Part shown: positions 1-7,624 of the stretch, piece after piece
Layout of the letters: each line of letters opens with the position of its first letter
Numbering within the stretch: the first letter of the stretch is position 1
Assembly: GCA_050259615.1 (NCBI GenBank)
Contig: JBLNAZ010000124.1
Span: 1-14,754, forward strand
Source of the DNA: JAAXKN01 sp050259615
GTDB lineage: Bacteria > Bacteroidota > Ignavibacteria > Ignavibacteriales > SURF-24
Direction: 5' to 3'
Length of the DNA: 14,754 nucleotides
Position numbers and translations under genes: made by a program
Notes under the pieces: model-generated
Database searches by the model: none
The model's input: the letters and a program-made list of their open reading frames with translations, nothing else
Told to the model about the DNA's origin: nothing

Positions 1-1892
1 TGAAAAGACATTTATTAAGAACACTTGCAGCTTTCAGCTTCCTGTTTCTTTTCGCCTTTGCCGCAAAACAGCCGGCCCCAAAACTCTCCTTTACTCCTGA
101 GCACCCGAAGGCAGGCGAGGAAGTTGTAATAAAATACAACCCCGAGGGCACACGCCTTCAGGATGCCGAAAAAGTTGACATGATAGCTTACCTCTACAGC
201 GTGGATCTTGACGAGGCAAAAGCAATTGAGATGAAAAAAGAAGGGGGCCAGTTTACAGGGGTAGTTAAAACCTCCCCCACAACGCGCGGCATTGTAATTA
301 AATTTAAGAATAATGAGAGCGTTGATAACAATAAAGGGCAGGGCTTTGCAGTTAACCTTTATGGCAGCAATGGCAAAGAAATTCCCGGGACCTATGCAGG
401 CCTGGCTGCAGCCAAAGGAAACTGGGGTCCGCGTTACCTGGAAATGGAACGCGACCGCGAAGGGGCGCAAAAGCTCTTCCTGGATGAGTTCAGGAAAAAT
501 CCGCAGGTTAAGACTGAATACCTCGACCAGTATTTTAAGGTAATTTCACCCCTTATGGGAGAAAAAGCAAACAGCATAATAACTAAAGAGCTTAAGGCAG
601 CAGAAAAAAATCCGGGCAGTTCAGAAGAATACTTTACCATGATGACCACCTGGTACGCAAACCTGAAAAATGCAGCCAAGAGCGATGAGTATAAAAAGAA
701 GCTTCTGGAGAAATTTCCCTCGGGAAAATTTGCAGAAAAAGAAAAATACGCTGAGATAAGCAAAACCGAAGACTTAAATAAGAAGCTTGAACTCATAAAG
801 GCATTTGAGACGGCATTTCCAAAAAGCCAGTATACAGCCGACCTCTACGACGAGGTTTTAGGCAAATACAAATCCCAAAAGATGTACAAAGAGGCTTCGG
901 AAATTCTTAAGATGAATTCATCCAGGCTCAGCTCTTATTCTTTCTATTCTGCCGTAAACCTGATGTTAAAAGAAGATGCCGACCTTAAGCTTGCAAATGA
1001 AATTGCAGCCATGGGCGTTGAACGCGGCCGCCAGGAACTGAACACAGCTGAGGCAGATAAACCTAATTATCTTTCTGAGAAAGAATACCGCGAGGAACTG
1101 CAGTACCAGTTAGGCATGAACCTTTTCGGCCTGGGCAATGCAGAGAACAAGGCCGGCAAAAAAGACGAAGCCATTACCTCTTTACAGGAAGCCGTAAGCC
1201 TCCTTCAGAACAATGAAGTTTCGGCAAATGAGCTTTACGCAAGCCTCCTTATTGAAAAAGGCGAAAACGAAAAAGCACTTACTCACCTGGAATCGATAAT
1301 TAAGACGGGCAACGGCAACCCCTTAATGAAGGATTACCTGAAAACTGCATACGCAAAGAAAAACGGGAATGAAAACGGATTCAGCGCCTACCTGGGAGAA
1401 CTTGAAGCTGCCGCAAAGCAGGACCTCATTCAGAAACTTAAAAAACAGATGCTGAGCGATAAAGCACCCGACTTTAAGCTGAAGGACCTTGAAGGCAAGG
1501 AAGTAAGCTTGTCTTCACTTAAAGGCAAAACCGTTATACTCGACTTCTGGGCCACCTGGTGCGGTCCATGCAGAGCATCATTCCCGGGCATGAAGAAAGC
1601 CGTAGAGAAGTATTCATCAAATCCTAACGTGCGTTTTCTTTTCCTTGATACCAGAGAACGCGTGGAAGATAAGAAGAAAAATGCAGCCGATTTTATCGCA
1701 AAAAACCAGTATCCTTTTTATGTGCTGCTGGATACTGAAAGCAAGGTTAACGAACTCTACAGAGTCCCTGGCATTCCGACCAAGTTCGTAATCGACAAAG
1801 ACGGCGTGATCCGCTTCAAGGTTGTGGGCTTCGGAGGCAACACGGATCAGATGGTTGAAGAAATTGACGCCATGATCTCGATGGTAAACTGA
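1..1892 (+). CDS. Exported TlpA-like thioredoxin-domain protein with long N-terminal helical region (start codon cut by window edge)
   Basis: The reading frame is open from base 3, and bases 1-2 are TG followed by codons for KRHLLRTLAAFSFLFLFAFA, a textbook signal peptide. The ATG therefore almost certainly begins one base before the window, giving about 630 residues. After the signal comes a beta-rich section (about residues 30-130), then a long Lys/Glu/Ala-rich helical region that looks TPR-like (about 130-470). The C-terminal thioredoxin fold (about 480-628) has the redox motif WCGPC at 520-524 and the cis-proline motif GIPT with Pro593. By family knowledge this is a periplasmic thiol-disulfide oxidoreductase of the TlpA/ResA type; its partner cannot be read from sequence. 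Bacteroidota-type genomes often carry such long TlpA fusions. An intrinsic terminator follows directly, so it ends its transcript. Confidence 0.88.
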   Translation, partial: KRHLLRTLAAFSFLFLFAFAAKQPAPKLSFTPEHPKAGEEVVIKYNPEGTRLQDAEKVDMIAYLYSVDLDEAKAIEMKKEGGQFTGVVKTSPTTRGIVIKFKNNESVDNNKGQGFAVNLYGSNGKEIPGTYAGLAAAKGNWGPRYLEMERDREGAQKLFLDEFRKNPQVKTEYLDQYFKVISPLMGEKANSIITKELKAAEKNPGSSEEYFTMMTTWYANLKNAAKSDEYKKKLLEKFPSGKFAEKEKYAEISKTEDLNKKLELIKAFETAFPKSQYTADLYDEVLGKYKSQKMYKEASEILKMNSSRLSSYSFYSAVNLMLKEDADLKLANEIAAMGVERGRQELNTAEADKPNYLSEKEYREELQYQLGMNLFGLGNAENKAGKKDEAITSLQEAVSLLQNNEVSANELYASLLIEKGENEKALTHLESIIKTGNGNPLMKDYLKTAYAKKNGNENGFSAYLGELEAAAKQDLIQKLKKQMLSDKAPDFKLKDLEGKEVSLSSLKGKTVILDFWATWCGPCRASFPGMKKAVEKYSSNPNVRFLFLDTRERVEDKKKNAADFIAKNQYPFYVLLDTESKVNELYRVPGIPTKFVIDKDGVIRFKVVGFGGNTDQMVEEIDAMISMVN

Positions 1893-1898
1893 GACTTT

Positions 1899-1923
1899 AC
1901 TGCCAAACTGGCAGTTTCCTTTT
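1899..1923 (+). terminator. Rho-independent terminator after the thioredoxin-like gene
   Basis: A perfect 7-bp stem, ACTGCCA (1899-1905) against TGGCAGT (1909-1915), has a three-base loop AAC and is followed by TTCCTTTT (1916-1923). It lies 6 bases after the TGA stop. The stem is short and moderately GC-rich, but the geometry is typical of an intrinsic terminator. Confidence 0.7.
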
Positions 1924-1938
1924 ACCCTGCGTAATAGC

Positions 1939-1966
1939 TTGACATACAGAGTGTTTTTGCTATTTT
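1939..1966 (+). promoter_or_regulatory. Candidate sigma70-like promoter for the PRC-barrel gene
   Basis: TTGACA (1939-1944, a perfect -35 match) is separated by 16 bases from TATTTT (1961-1966, 4 of 6 against TATAAT). It lies just past the upstream terminator. Transcription would start near 1974, giving a leader of roughly 200 bases that contains the hairpins at 2075-2115. The -10 is imperfect, so this is a candidate only. Confidence 0.4.
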
Positions 1967-1995
1967 AATAATAGGTGACGTTTGAGCGGGCATAG

Positions 1996-2011
1996 TGTGA
2001 CAAGGATTACA
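1996..2011. promoter_or_regulatory. Possible CRP/FNR-family binding site
   Basis: TGTGA (1996-2000), six bases, then TTACA (2007-2011) matches the CRP consensus TGTGA-N6-TCACA at 9 of 10 defined positions. The outer flanks are not symmetric. Relative to the candidate promoter at 1939-1966 it would sit downstream of the start, a position more compatible with repression, unless another promoter is used. A chance match is possible. Confidence 0.25.
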
Positions 2012-2074
2012 GTGATGCAGAATACTAAGATACGTTTGTTTATATAAAGCAAAGATGATATAAAACCCCTCAGC

Positions 2075-2115
2075 CCTCTCAAGAGAGCCGGCTCTTTTAT
2101 TACTCTCTTGAGAGG
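2075..2115 (+). repeat. 13-bp perfect inverted repeat with a nested competing hairpin in the PRC-gene leader
   Basis: The left arm CCTCTCAAGAGAG (2075-2087) and right arm CTCTCTTGAGAGG (2103-2115) are perfect reverse complements separated by 15 bases. A second palindrome, AGAGCCGGCTCT (2084-2095), overlaps the left arm and runs into TTTTATTA. The two folds cannot form together: the inner one resembles a short terminator hairpin with a U-rich tail, and the outer one would prevent it. The arrangement is attenuator-like, but regulation is inferred only. Confidence 0.55.
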
Positions 2116-2171
2116 TGCTCACATTGGATAAGTTTGTTCTCCGTAATGCAGGAAAAGGAGGAAGCTGAAGG

Positions 2172-2963
2172 ATGCTCAGAAGTATCAGGGAAGTAGAGAA
2201 ATACAGGATAATTGCCACAGACGGCGAAATTGGCGACGCATATGACTTCTACTTTGACGACGCCAAATGGACACTCCGCTACCTTATAGTTGAGACCGGC
2301 GGATGGCTTTCCAAAAAACAGGTGCTTATTTCCCCTTTTTCTATTGTCAAAACCGACTGGAAAGAAAAAAAACTCTCACTCAGTCTTACCAAAAAACAGA
2401 TCGAAGACAGCCCAGATGTTTCCACAGACGAACCCGTCAGCCGCCAGAATGAAATAGACCTGATGAAATATTACAACTGGCCCAGGTACTGGGACTGGGG
2501 TGAGGCCGGCCTGCCCTATACACCAGGCGCTGCAAGCTTTATGGCCTCGGGCCCTATACTGAACGAAGGGGATATAAATGCTGAAGGAGAAAATGAAGCT
2601 CCGGTTTCGCGCAGTAAAAAAAAGGGCGACCCTCACCTCAGAAGCAGCAGGGAGGTTACAGGCTATAAAATCCAGGCCTCCGATAATGAAATAGGCCATG
2701 TGGAGGATTTTATTCTGGATGATGCCACCTGGATCATCCGCTACATAGTGATTGATACCGGCACCTGGCTTACAGGCGGCAAAAAATTCCTTATAGCTCC
2801 TCACTGGATCGAAAAAGTTGAGTGGGCTGAGTCAAGGGTCCACGTTGTCCTAAACAGTGAAAACATTAAAAGCAGCCCGCCTTATGATCCGTCCCAAACC
2901 CTTAACCGGGATTACGAAGAACTGCTTTATGAGCATTACGGTCTGCCTAAATACTGGGTCTGA
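2172..2963 (+). CDS. Tandem PRC-barrel domain protein
   Basis: This 263-residue protein has no signal peptide or membrane segment, so it is probably cytoplasmic. The ATG is preceded by AAGGAGG at 2155-2161. It consists of two copies of one module: residues 2-107 begin LRSIREVEKYRIIATDGEIG and end near YNWPRYW; residues 156-262 begin LRSSREVTGYKIQASDNEIG and end near YGLPKYW. Both contain the PRC-barrel pattern of a short beta-strand set with G-(E)IG, a DD-x-W-x-(L/I)RY strand and a (V/I)x-TG-x-WL turn. A polar linker (about 108-155) joins them. PRC-barrels are small protein- or RNA-interaction beta-barrels, seen for example in RimM and in the photosynthetic reaction-centre H subunit. The specific partner is unknown. 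It precedes the sodC-norZ group with a 104-base gap, so it may or may not be co-transcribed. Confidence 0.88.
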   Translation: MLRSIREVEKYRIIATDGEIGDAYDFYFDDAKWTLRYLIVETGGWLSKKQVLISPFSIVKTDWKEKKLSLSLTKKQIEDSPDVSTDEPVSRQNEIDLMKYYNWPRYWDWGEAGLPYTPGAASFMASGPILNEGDINAEGENEAPVSRSKKKGDPHLRSSREVTGYKIQASDNEIGHVEDFILDDATWIIRYIVIDTGTWLTGGKKFLIAPHWIEKVEWAESRVHVVLNSENIKSSPPYDPSQTLNRDYEELLYEHYGLPKYWV

Positions 2964-3003
2964 GAGCCCTTAAATCCGTATTAAAAGATTTTATGTGTAT
3001 TTG

Positions 3004-3018
3004 CTGCTGAAAAAGCAG
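3004..3018 (+). other. Short hairpin between the PRC-barrel gene and sodC
   Basis: CTGCT (3004-3008) pairs with AGCAG (3014-3018) around the loop GAAAA, followed by a T/A-rich run. With only five pairs it is at best a weak terminator; it does not settle whether sodC is transcribed separately. Confidence 0.25.
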
Positions 3019-3067
3019 AGGTATTTATTTTATTTATCCGGAGTTTATCTATAAAAGGGAGGAAAAT

Positions 3068-3598
3068 ATGTTTCGGAACATTGCTCTGACAATATTATTT
3101 ATAATTTCTTTAAGCCTGATTTCATTTGCCCAGACGCAGGATGAAGAAATAACAAAAGCCGTTGCCGTAGTGCATCCGACACAGGGCGGCAATGTAAAAG
3201 GCGTGGTAACTTTTACCAAAGACGGCGATAACATTAAAGTTGTTGCCGACCTTGAGGGACTTGCACCCGGCAGGCACGGGTTTCACATACACCAGTTCGG
3301 CGATGAAACTGCCCCGGACGGCAAATCCGCAGGCGATCATTTCAACCCATCAAATCAGCGCCACGGGGGGCCTACCGACATGCAGCACCACCTGGGAGAC
3401 ATGGGCAACATAGAAGCTGAGTCCGACGGCAAGGCACACCTTGAAATGACAATTTCCGGCGTAAGCTTCTCGGGTGCCAATTCTATAATCGGGCGCTCTG
3501 TAGTTGTGCACGAAAAAGAGGACGATATGATGTCTCAGCCCGCAGGCAATGCAGGTGCCCGGCTGGCAATTGGCGTAATCGGTATAGCACAGAAATAA
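3068..3598 (+). CDS. sodC: Exported Cu,Zn superoxide dismutase lacking cysteines
   Basis: The product converts superoxide to oxygen and hydrogen peroxide in the periplasm. The 176-residue protein starts at an ATG preceded by AGGGAGG (3056-3062). It has a signal peptide (MFRNIALTILFIISLSLISFA, cleavage near 21-22). All metal ligands are visible: copper His73, His75, His91 and His148; zinc His91 (bridging), His99, His108 and Asp111. The active-site Arg165 lies in GNAGARLA. The unusual point is that there is no cysteine anywhere: where related bacterial enzymes have GDC and LACGVIG, this one has GDE (Glu80) and LAIGVIG (Ile168), so the usual intrasubunit disulfide cannot form. norZ starts 27 bases downstream, suggesting one transcript. 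Family assignment is very secure; activity without the disulfide is inferred from intact ligands. Confidence 0.96.
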   Translation: MFRNIALTILFIISLSLISFAQTQDEEITKAVAVVHPTQGGNVKGVVTFTKDGDNIKVVADLEGLAPGRHGFHIHQFGDETAPDGKSAGDHFNPSNQRHGGPTDMQHHLGDMGNIEAESDGKAHLEMTISGVSFSGANSIIGRSVVVHEKEDDMMSQPAGNAGARLAIGVIGIAQK

Positions 3599-3625
3599 TT
3601 CAAATGGAAAGAGAGAGAAATTGTT

Positions 3626-5950
3626 ATGAGGCATAACTATAAAAGATTATGGATTGGCCTTGGAGCCGTGATTATTTTTTCATTTATCATTCTGGCATAC
3701 TACGGCGTGGAGATCTACCAGCAGGCGCCTCCGGAACCGCAGAGAGTAGTTACAACAACAGGGCGGGTGGTATTTACGGGTCAGGACATTAAGGACGGGC
3801 AGAACGTCTGGCAGTCGATCGGAGGACAGGAGCTAGGTACAGTTTGGGGGCACGGCTCTTATGTTGCGCCCGACTGGACGGCAGACTGGCTGCACAGGGA
3901 AGCCATATGGATGTTAAACAACTATGCAATGAATTCATACGGCACCCCTTACGACAAGCTGGACAGCCCCAAAAAAGCCGCTCTTCAGGAAACACTCAGG
4001 CTGGAAATGAGAAAAAATACGTACAACCCCGAAACGGGGGATTTAACCATATCTGAGGACCGTGCCCGGGCAATAGGTGAGATAAGCTCTTATTACACCT
4101 CACTCTTCGGCAATGACCCCAAGCTTGATGAAGCAAGAAAAGATTACGCCATAGCTGAAAATACGATAAAGGACCCATTAAGGCAGCAGAAAATGAATGC
4201 ATTTTTCTTCTGGGCCACCTGGGCATGCGTTACAAACCGCCCAAATCAGGATGTCAGCTATACAAACAACTGGCCTTCGGAATCTTTGGTCGGCAATCAG
4301 CCTACGGGACAGGTTGTTTTATGGTCTGTTATCAGTTTTGTGCTTCTGCTTGCAGGCATCGGAGCCCTGGCTTGGTATTATGCAGCTCAGAGAAGAAGAA
4401 CAGAAGAAGAGCACGTACTGCCGGAACGCGATCCCCTGCTGGCTCTTAAGTCAACTCCTTCAATGAGGGCAACGCTTAAATATTTCTGGGTTGTTGCAGC
4501 CCTGATTGTACTGCAGGTAATTCTGGGGGTTATAACGGCTCACTACGGCGTTGAAGGCAACGGGCTTTACGGCATTCCGCTTGCAAAATGGCTTCCGTAC
4601 TCAGTAACAAGAACATGGCACACACAGCTTGGCATTTTCTGGATTGCAACAGCCTGGCTTGCAACGGGGCTTTTTATTGCACCGGCAGTCTCGGGCTATG
4701 AACCAAAGCTTCAAAGAGCAGGGGTGAATTTCCTTTTCATCTGCCTTCTTATTATTGTCCTGGGCTCAATGGCAGGCCAGTGGCTTGGAGTAATGCAGAA
4801 GCTGGGGCTTGAGGTTAACTTCTGGTTCGGCCACCAGGGCTATGAATATGTGGACCTGGGACGGTTCTGGCAGCTGTTTCTGCTTATAGGGCTGTTCCTC
4901 TGGCTGTTTTTGATGGGGCGGGCAATGCTGCCTGCATTCAGAAATGTTTCTGAAAACAAGCACCTTTTGGGACTGTTCTTAGTTGCAAGCATTGCAATTG
5001 CGCTTTTTTATGGCGCCGGAATAATGTGGGGGCGCCAGACCAATCTTGCAATAGCGGAATACTGGAGATGGTGGGTAGTGCACCTCTGGGTAGAAGGGTT
5101 CTTTGAAGTATTTGCAACTGTGGCAATAGCATTCCTTTTTACCAGAATGGGACTTCTGAGGGTAGCTACTGCAACCTCGGCAGTTTTGTTTTCAACTATC
5201 ATATTCCTTTCAGGCGGAATTATAGGAACATTCCACCACCTTTATTTTACAGGAACCCCTACAGCTGTTATGGCATTCGGCGCAAGTTTCAGCGCCCTGG
5301 AAGTGGTGCCTCTTGTTCTTATAGGTTTTGAAGGGTATGAAAATCTTACCTTAAGCCGCGCAAAGAAATGGATTCAGGCTTACAAATGGCCCATCTACTG
5401 CTTTGTGGCGGTGGCATTCTGGAACCTTGTGGGAGCCGGACTGTTCGGATTTCTGATCAATCCACCGATTGCCCTGTATTACATGCAGGGGCTTCAGACC
5501 ACGCCGGTTCACGCGCATACGGCACTCTTCGGCGTCTATGGAATGCTGGGCATTGGATTTATGCTTTTCTGCCTCAAGGGGCTCACAGTGCATTACGTCT
5601 GGAAGACAAAGATGGTTGCATTTGCATTCTGGGCAATAAACATAGGTCTGACCCTTATGGTACTCATCAGCATGCTGCCTTTAGGCCTGATACAGACGTG
5701 GGCAAGTGTAGAGCATGGAATGTGGTATGCCAGATCGGCAGAGTTCACAAAAATTCCTCTTCTTGACACCCTGCGCTGGATGAGGGTAATTGGAGATACA
5801 ATTTTTGCCGTAGGCATACTTGCTCTGGGCTATTTTGTAATGGGTCTTAAGACCGGCTGGTCGATAACCAAAGAAGTTGATGCTGTCGGGAAGGAATTTC
5901 CCGAAGGCGCGCCTGATGGGTCGGAGCCTGCAGCATCAAAAACGCTTTGA
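3626..5950 (+). CDS. norZ: Quinol-dependent nitric oxide reductase (qNOR)
   Basis: This inner-membrane enzyme reduces two NO to N2O with quinol electrons. At 774 residues it has the expected length for the fused quinol type. An N-terminal membrane helix (about 8-27) leads into a periplasmic domain (about 30-228) with the qNOR signature GQNVWQSIGGQELGTVWGHG, and then a bundle of about 13 helices. Ligands fit the family: His332 and His631 for low-spin heme b, His629 for heme b3, and His486, His537, His538 with Glu490 for the non-heme iron. There is no CxxCH heme-c motif, so it is not the cytochrome-c type. The ATG has a GAGAG ribosome site at about 3611-3617. Its position behind sodC suggests joint protection against NO and superoxide; full denitrification cannot be claimed since no other denitrification gene is present. 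No clear NsrR or NnrR operator was seen nearby. Confidence 0.96.
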   Translation: MRHNYKRLWIGLGAVIIFSFIILAYYGVEIYQQAPPEPQRVVTTTGRVVFTGQDIKDGQNVWQSIGGQELGTVWGHGSYVAPDWTADWLHREAIWMLNNYAMNSYGTPYDKLDSPKKAALQETLRLEMRKNTYNPETGDLTISEDRARAIGEISSYYTSLFGNDPKLDEARKDYAIAENTIKDPLRQQKMNAFFFWATWACVTNRPNQDVSYTNNWPSESLVGNQPTGQVVLWSVISFVLLLAGIGALAWYYAAQRRRTEEEHVLPERDPLLALKSTPSMRATLKYFWVVAALIVLQVILGVITAHYGVEGNGLYGIPLAKWLPYSVTRTWHTQLGIFWIATAWLATGLFIAPAVSGYEPKLQRAGVNFLFICLLIIVLGSMAGQWLGVMQKLGLEVNFWFGHQGYEYVDLGRFWQLFLLIGLFLWLFLMGRAMLPAFRNVSENKHLLGLFLVASIAIALFYGAGIMWGRQTNLAIAEYWRWWVVHLWVEGFFEVFATVAIAFLFTRMGLLRVATATSAVLFSTIIFLSGGIIGTFHHLYFTGTPTAVMAFGASFSALEVVPLVLIGFEGYENLTLSRAKKWIQAYKWPIYCFVAVAFWNLVGAGLFGFLINPPIALYYMQGLQTTPVHAHTALFGVYGMLGIGFMLFCLKGLTVHYVWKTKMVAFAFWAINIGLTLMVLISMLPLGLIQTWASVEHGMWYARSAEFTKIPLLDTLRWMRVIGDTIFAVGILALGYFVMGLKTGWSITKEVDAVGKEFPEGAPDGSEPAASKTL

Positions 5951-5999
5951 CGTTAAAACTTAAAAATAAATTTATTGTTTCTACAGCTCAAAGGAACAA

Positions 6000-7445
6000 A
6001 TGCCAGATAAAACCGTGTATGATGCAGTTGTAATAGGGTCAGGACCAAACGGTCTTGCGGCGGCTATTACAATGCTCAGGGCGGGAAAGCGAGTTCTGGT
6101 AATTGAGGCAAAAGAAACTCCCGGGGGCGGAATGAGAACCGGGGAGCTCACGCTTCCCGGATTTCTGCACGACATATGTTCAGCTATTCATCCCCTTGGA
6201 ATCGGATCACCATTCTTCAGAAGCCTGCCTTTAAGTGAGCATGGGCTTAAATGGATTTATGCCCCGGCGGCACTTTGTCATCCGCTTGATAACGGACAGG
6301 CGGCGCTGCTTGTGAATTCTGTTGCTGAAACGGCCAAAACGCTCCACGAGGATTCTGAGAACTACAGGCGCCTTATTGAGCCGCTGGTCTCGAAGTGGGA
6401 CCTCATACTTCCTGAGATTCTGGCTCCTTTTCACATACCGGCGCATCCTTTTGCACTGCTGAAGTTCGGCCTTTCCGCCATTCAGTCGGCCGCGAAGTTC
6501 TCCAAAAGAAGATTTAATTCTGCTCTTACGAGGGGCTTTTTTGCGGGGCTTGCGGCGCATTCCATTGTACCGCTTGAGGAGCCGGTTACAGCTGCTTTCG
6601 CCCTGGTGCTCGGAATACTGGGGCATACTGCGGGCTGGCCGATGCCCGAGGGGGGTTCGCAGAGTATTGCGCTGGCGCTTACATCCTACATAAAATCCCT
6701 TGGCGGCGAATTCCTTCTTAACACAAATATAAAAAGCCTTGATGAGCTGCCCGCATCGGACATAGTGCTCTTTGATCTTACACCCAAACAGATACTTTCA
6801 ATTGCGGGAGAGCGGCTTCCCAAAGGCTACAGGCACGAGCTCGGAAACTACCGCTACGGACCCGGCGTATTCAAAATGGACATTGCCGTAAAGAGCCCGG
6901 TGCCGTTTAAGTCTCCCGAATGCACGCTTGCAGCCGTAGTACATCTGGGAGGAACGATCGAAGAGATAGCGCACTCTGAAAACGAAGTCTGGCAGGGGAG
7001 GCACCCGGAAAGGCCTTTTATTATTCTGGCGCAGCAGAGCCTTTTTGACAAAACCCGGGCGCCCGCGGGCAATCATACGGTCTGGGCCTACTGCCACGTT
7101 CCAAACGGTTCAGAAACCGACATGTCGGAGCGGATCATCAGCCAGATAGAACGCTTTGCACCCGGCTTCAGGAGCACTATACTTTCGCAGCATAAGATGA
7201 ATGCACACGACTTTCAGGCTTACAACAGCAATTATATTGGCGGCGACATCAACGGCGGCGTTCAGAACTGGCGGCAGCTCTTTACGCGCCCTGCACTCAG
7301 CCTTACACCTTACAGAACTCCCGCTAAGGGAATCTATATATGTTCATCTTCTACACCTCCCGGGGGCGGCGTGCATGGAATGTGCGGATATTATGCGGCC
7401 AGGACGGCATTAAAAGATTTTTACGGAATAAAAGCAGTGTTATAA
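6000..7445 (+). CDS. Phytoene dehydrogenase-like FAD-dependent oxidoreductase
   Basis: A 481-residue flavoprotein starting at an ATG with AAAGGA just upstream, 49 bases after norZ stops. The N-terminal Rossmann fold shows VVIGSGPNGLAAAI (GSGPNG at 13-18) and the adenosine-ribose acid Glu36 in VLVIEA, followed by GGGMRT, which matches the FAD-binding signature of the CrtI/amine-oxidase superfamily. The C-terminal FAD segment is GIYICSSSTPPGGGVHGMCG with a following helix. The overall pattern resembles the PYROXD2/phytoene-dehydrogenase-like group more than true carotenoid desaturases, and no carotenoid genes are nearby. The substrate is unknown. The short gap to norZ suggests co-transcription, but a role in NO stress is not shown by the sequence. 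Confidence 0.88.
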   Translation: MPDKTVYDAVVIGSGPNGLAAAITMLRAGKRVLVIEAKETPGGGMRTGELTLPGFLHDICSAIHPLGIGSPFFRSLPLSEHGLKWIYAPAALCHPLDNGQAALLVNSVAETAKTLHEDSENYRRLIEPLVSKWDLILPEILAPFHIPAHPFALLKFGLSAIQSAAKFSKRRFNSALTRGFFAGLAAHSIVPLEEPVTAAFALVLGILGHTAGWPMPEGGSQSIALALTSYIKSLGGEFLLNTNIKSLDELPASDIVLFDLTPKQILSIAGERLPKGYRHELGNYRYGPGVFKMDIAVKSPVPFKSPECTLAAVVHLGGTIEEIAHSENEVWQGRHPERPFIILAQQSLFDKTRAPAGNHTVWAYCHVPNGSETDMSERIISQIERFAPGFRSTILSQHKMNAHDFQAYNSNYIGGDINGGVQNWRQLFTRPALSLTPYRTPAKGIYICSSSTPPGGGVHGMCGYYAARTALKDFYGIKAVL

Positions 7446-7537
7446 GTTTTGCTGTAGATTTCATTGCTCTAAATTTCTTAATTTATTTTATGCGAGCTGA
7501 AAACTTTCTAACCCCGGGTTTTCTTCTGCGTAATATT

Positions 7538-7543
7538 TATAAT
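7538..7543 (+). promoter_or_regulatory. Consensus -10 hexamer ahead of the Omp85-like gene
   Basis: TATAAT at 7538-7543 is a perfect -10 match in the 179-base gap between the flavoprotein gene and the outer-membrane gene. No recognisable -35 lies 16-18 bases upstream, so it is a weak candidate. The same gap holds a short GC-rich palindrome AACCCCGGGTT (7510-7520) followed by TTCTTCT, too tight to fold well as a terminator. Confidence 0.25.
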
Positions 7544-7624
7544 CAAAAAATTTAATTAATTATCAGGGACTTTTTTGTTAACCATCCCGGTTCCATGAGA
7601 TACTAAAAGTTTCTGTTCCGTAAA

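Noticed and set aside
15..470. Long minus-strand open frame opposite the thioredoxin-like gene
   Set aside because: It lies wholly within the coding region of a well-supported + strand gene and has no recognisable motif.
2376..2804. Minus-strand open frame inside the PRC-barrel gene
   Set aside because: The + strand has two clear PRC-barrel copies and a strong ribosome site; the opposite frame shows no family pattern.
3601..3625. Search for an NsrR or NnrR operator before norZ
   Set aside because: No recognisable TTGAT-N4-ATCAA or NsrR-type palindrome is present in the short gap, nor in the gap before sodC.
5965..5976. AATAAATTTATT palindrome between norZ and the flavoprotein gene
   Set aside because: Pure A/T in an AT-rich gap; such palindromes arise by chance and no T-run or promoter pair accompanies it.
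7510..7527. Possible terminator AACCCCGGGTT followed by TTCTTCT after the flavoprotein gene
   Set aside because: The palindrome leaves too small a loop for a stable stem, so I do not call it a terminator.
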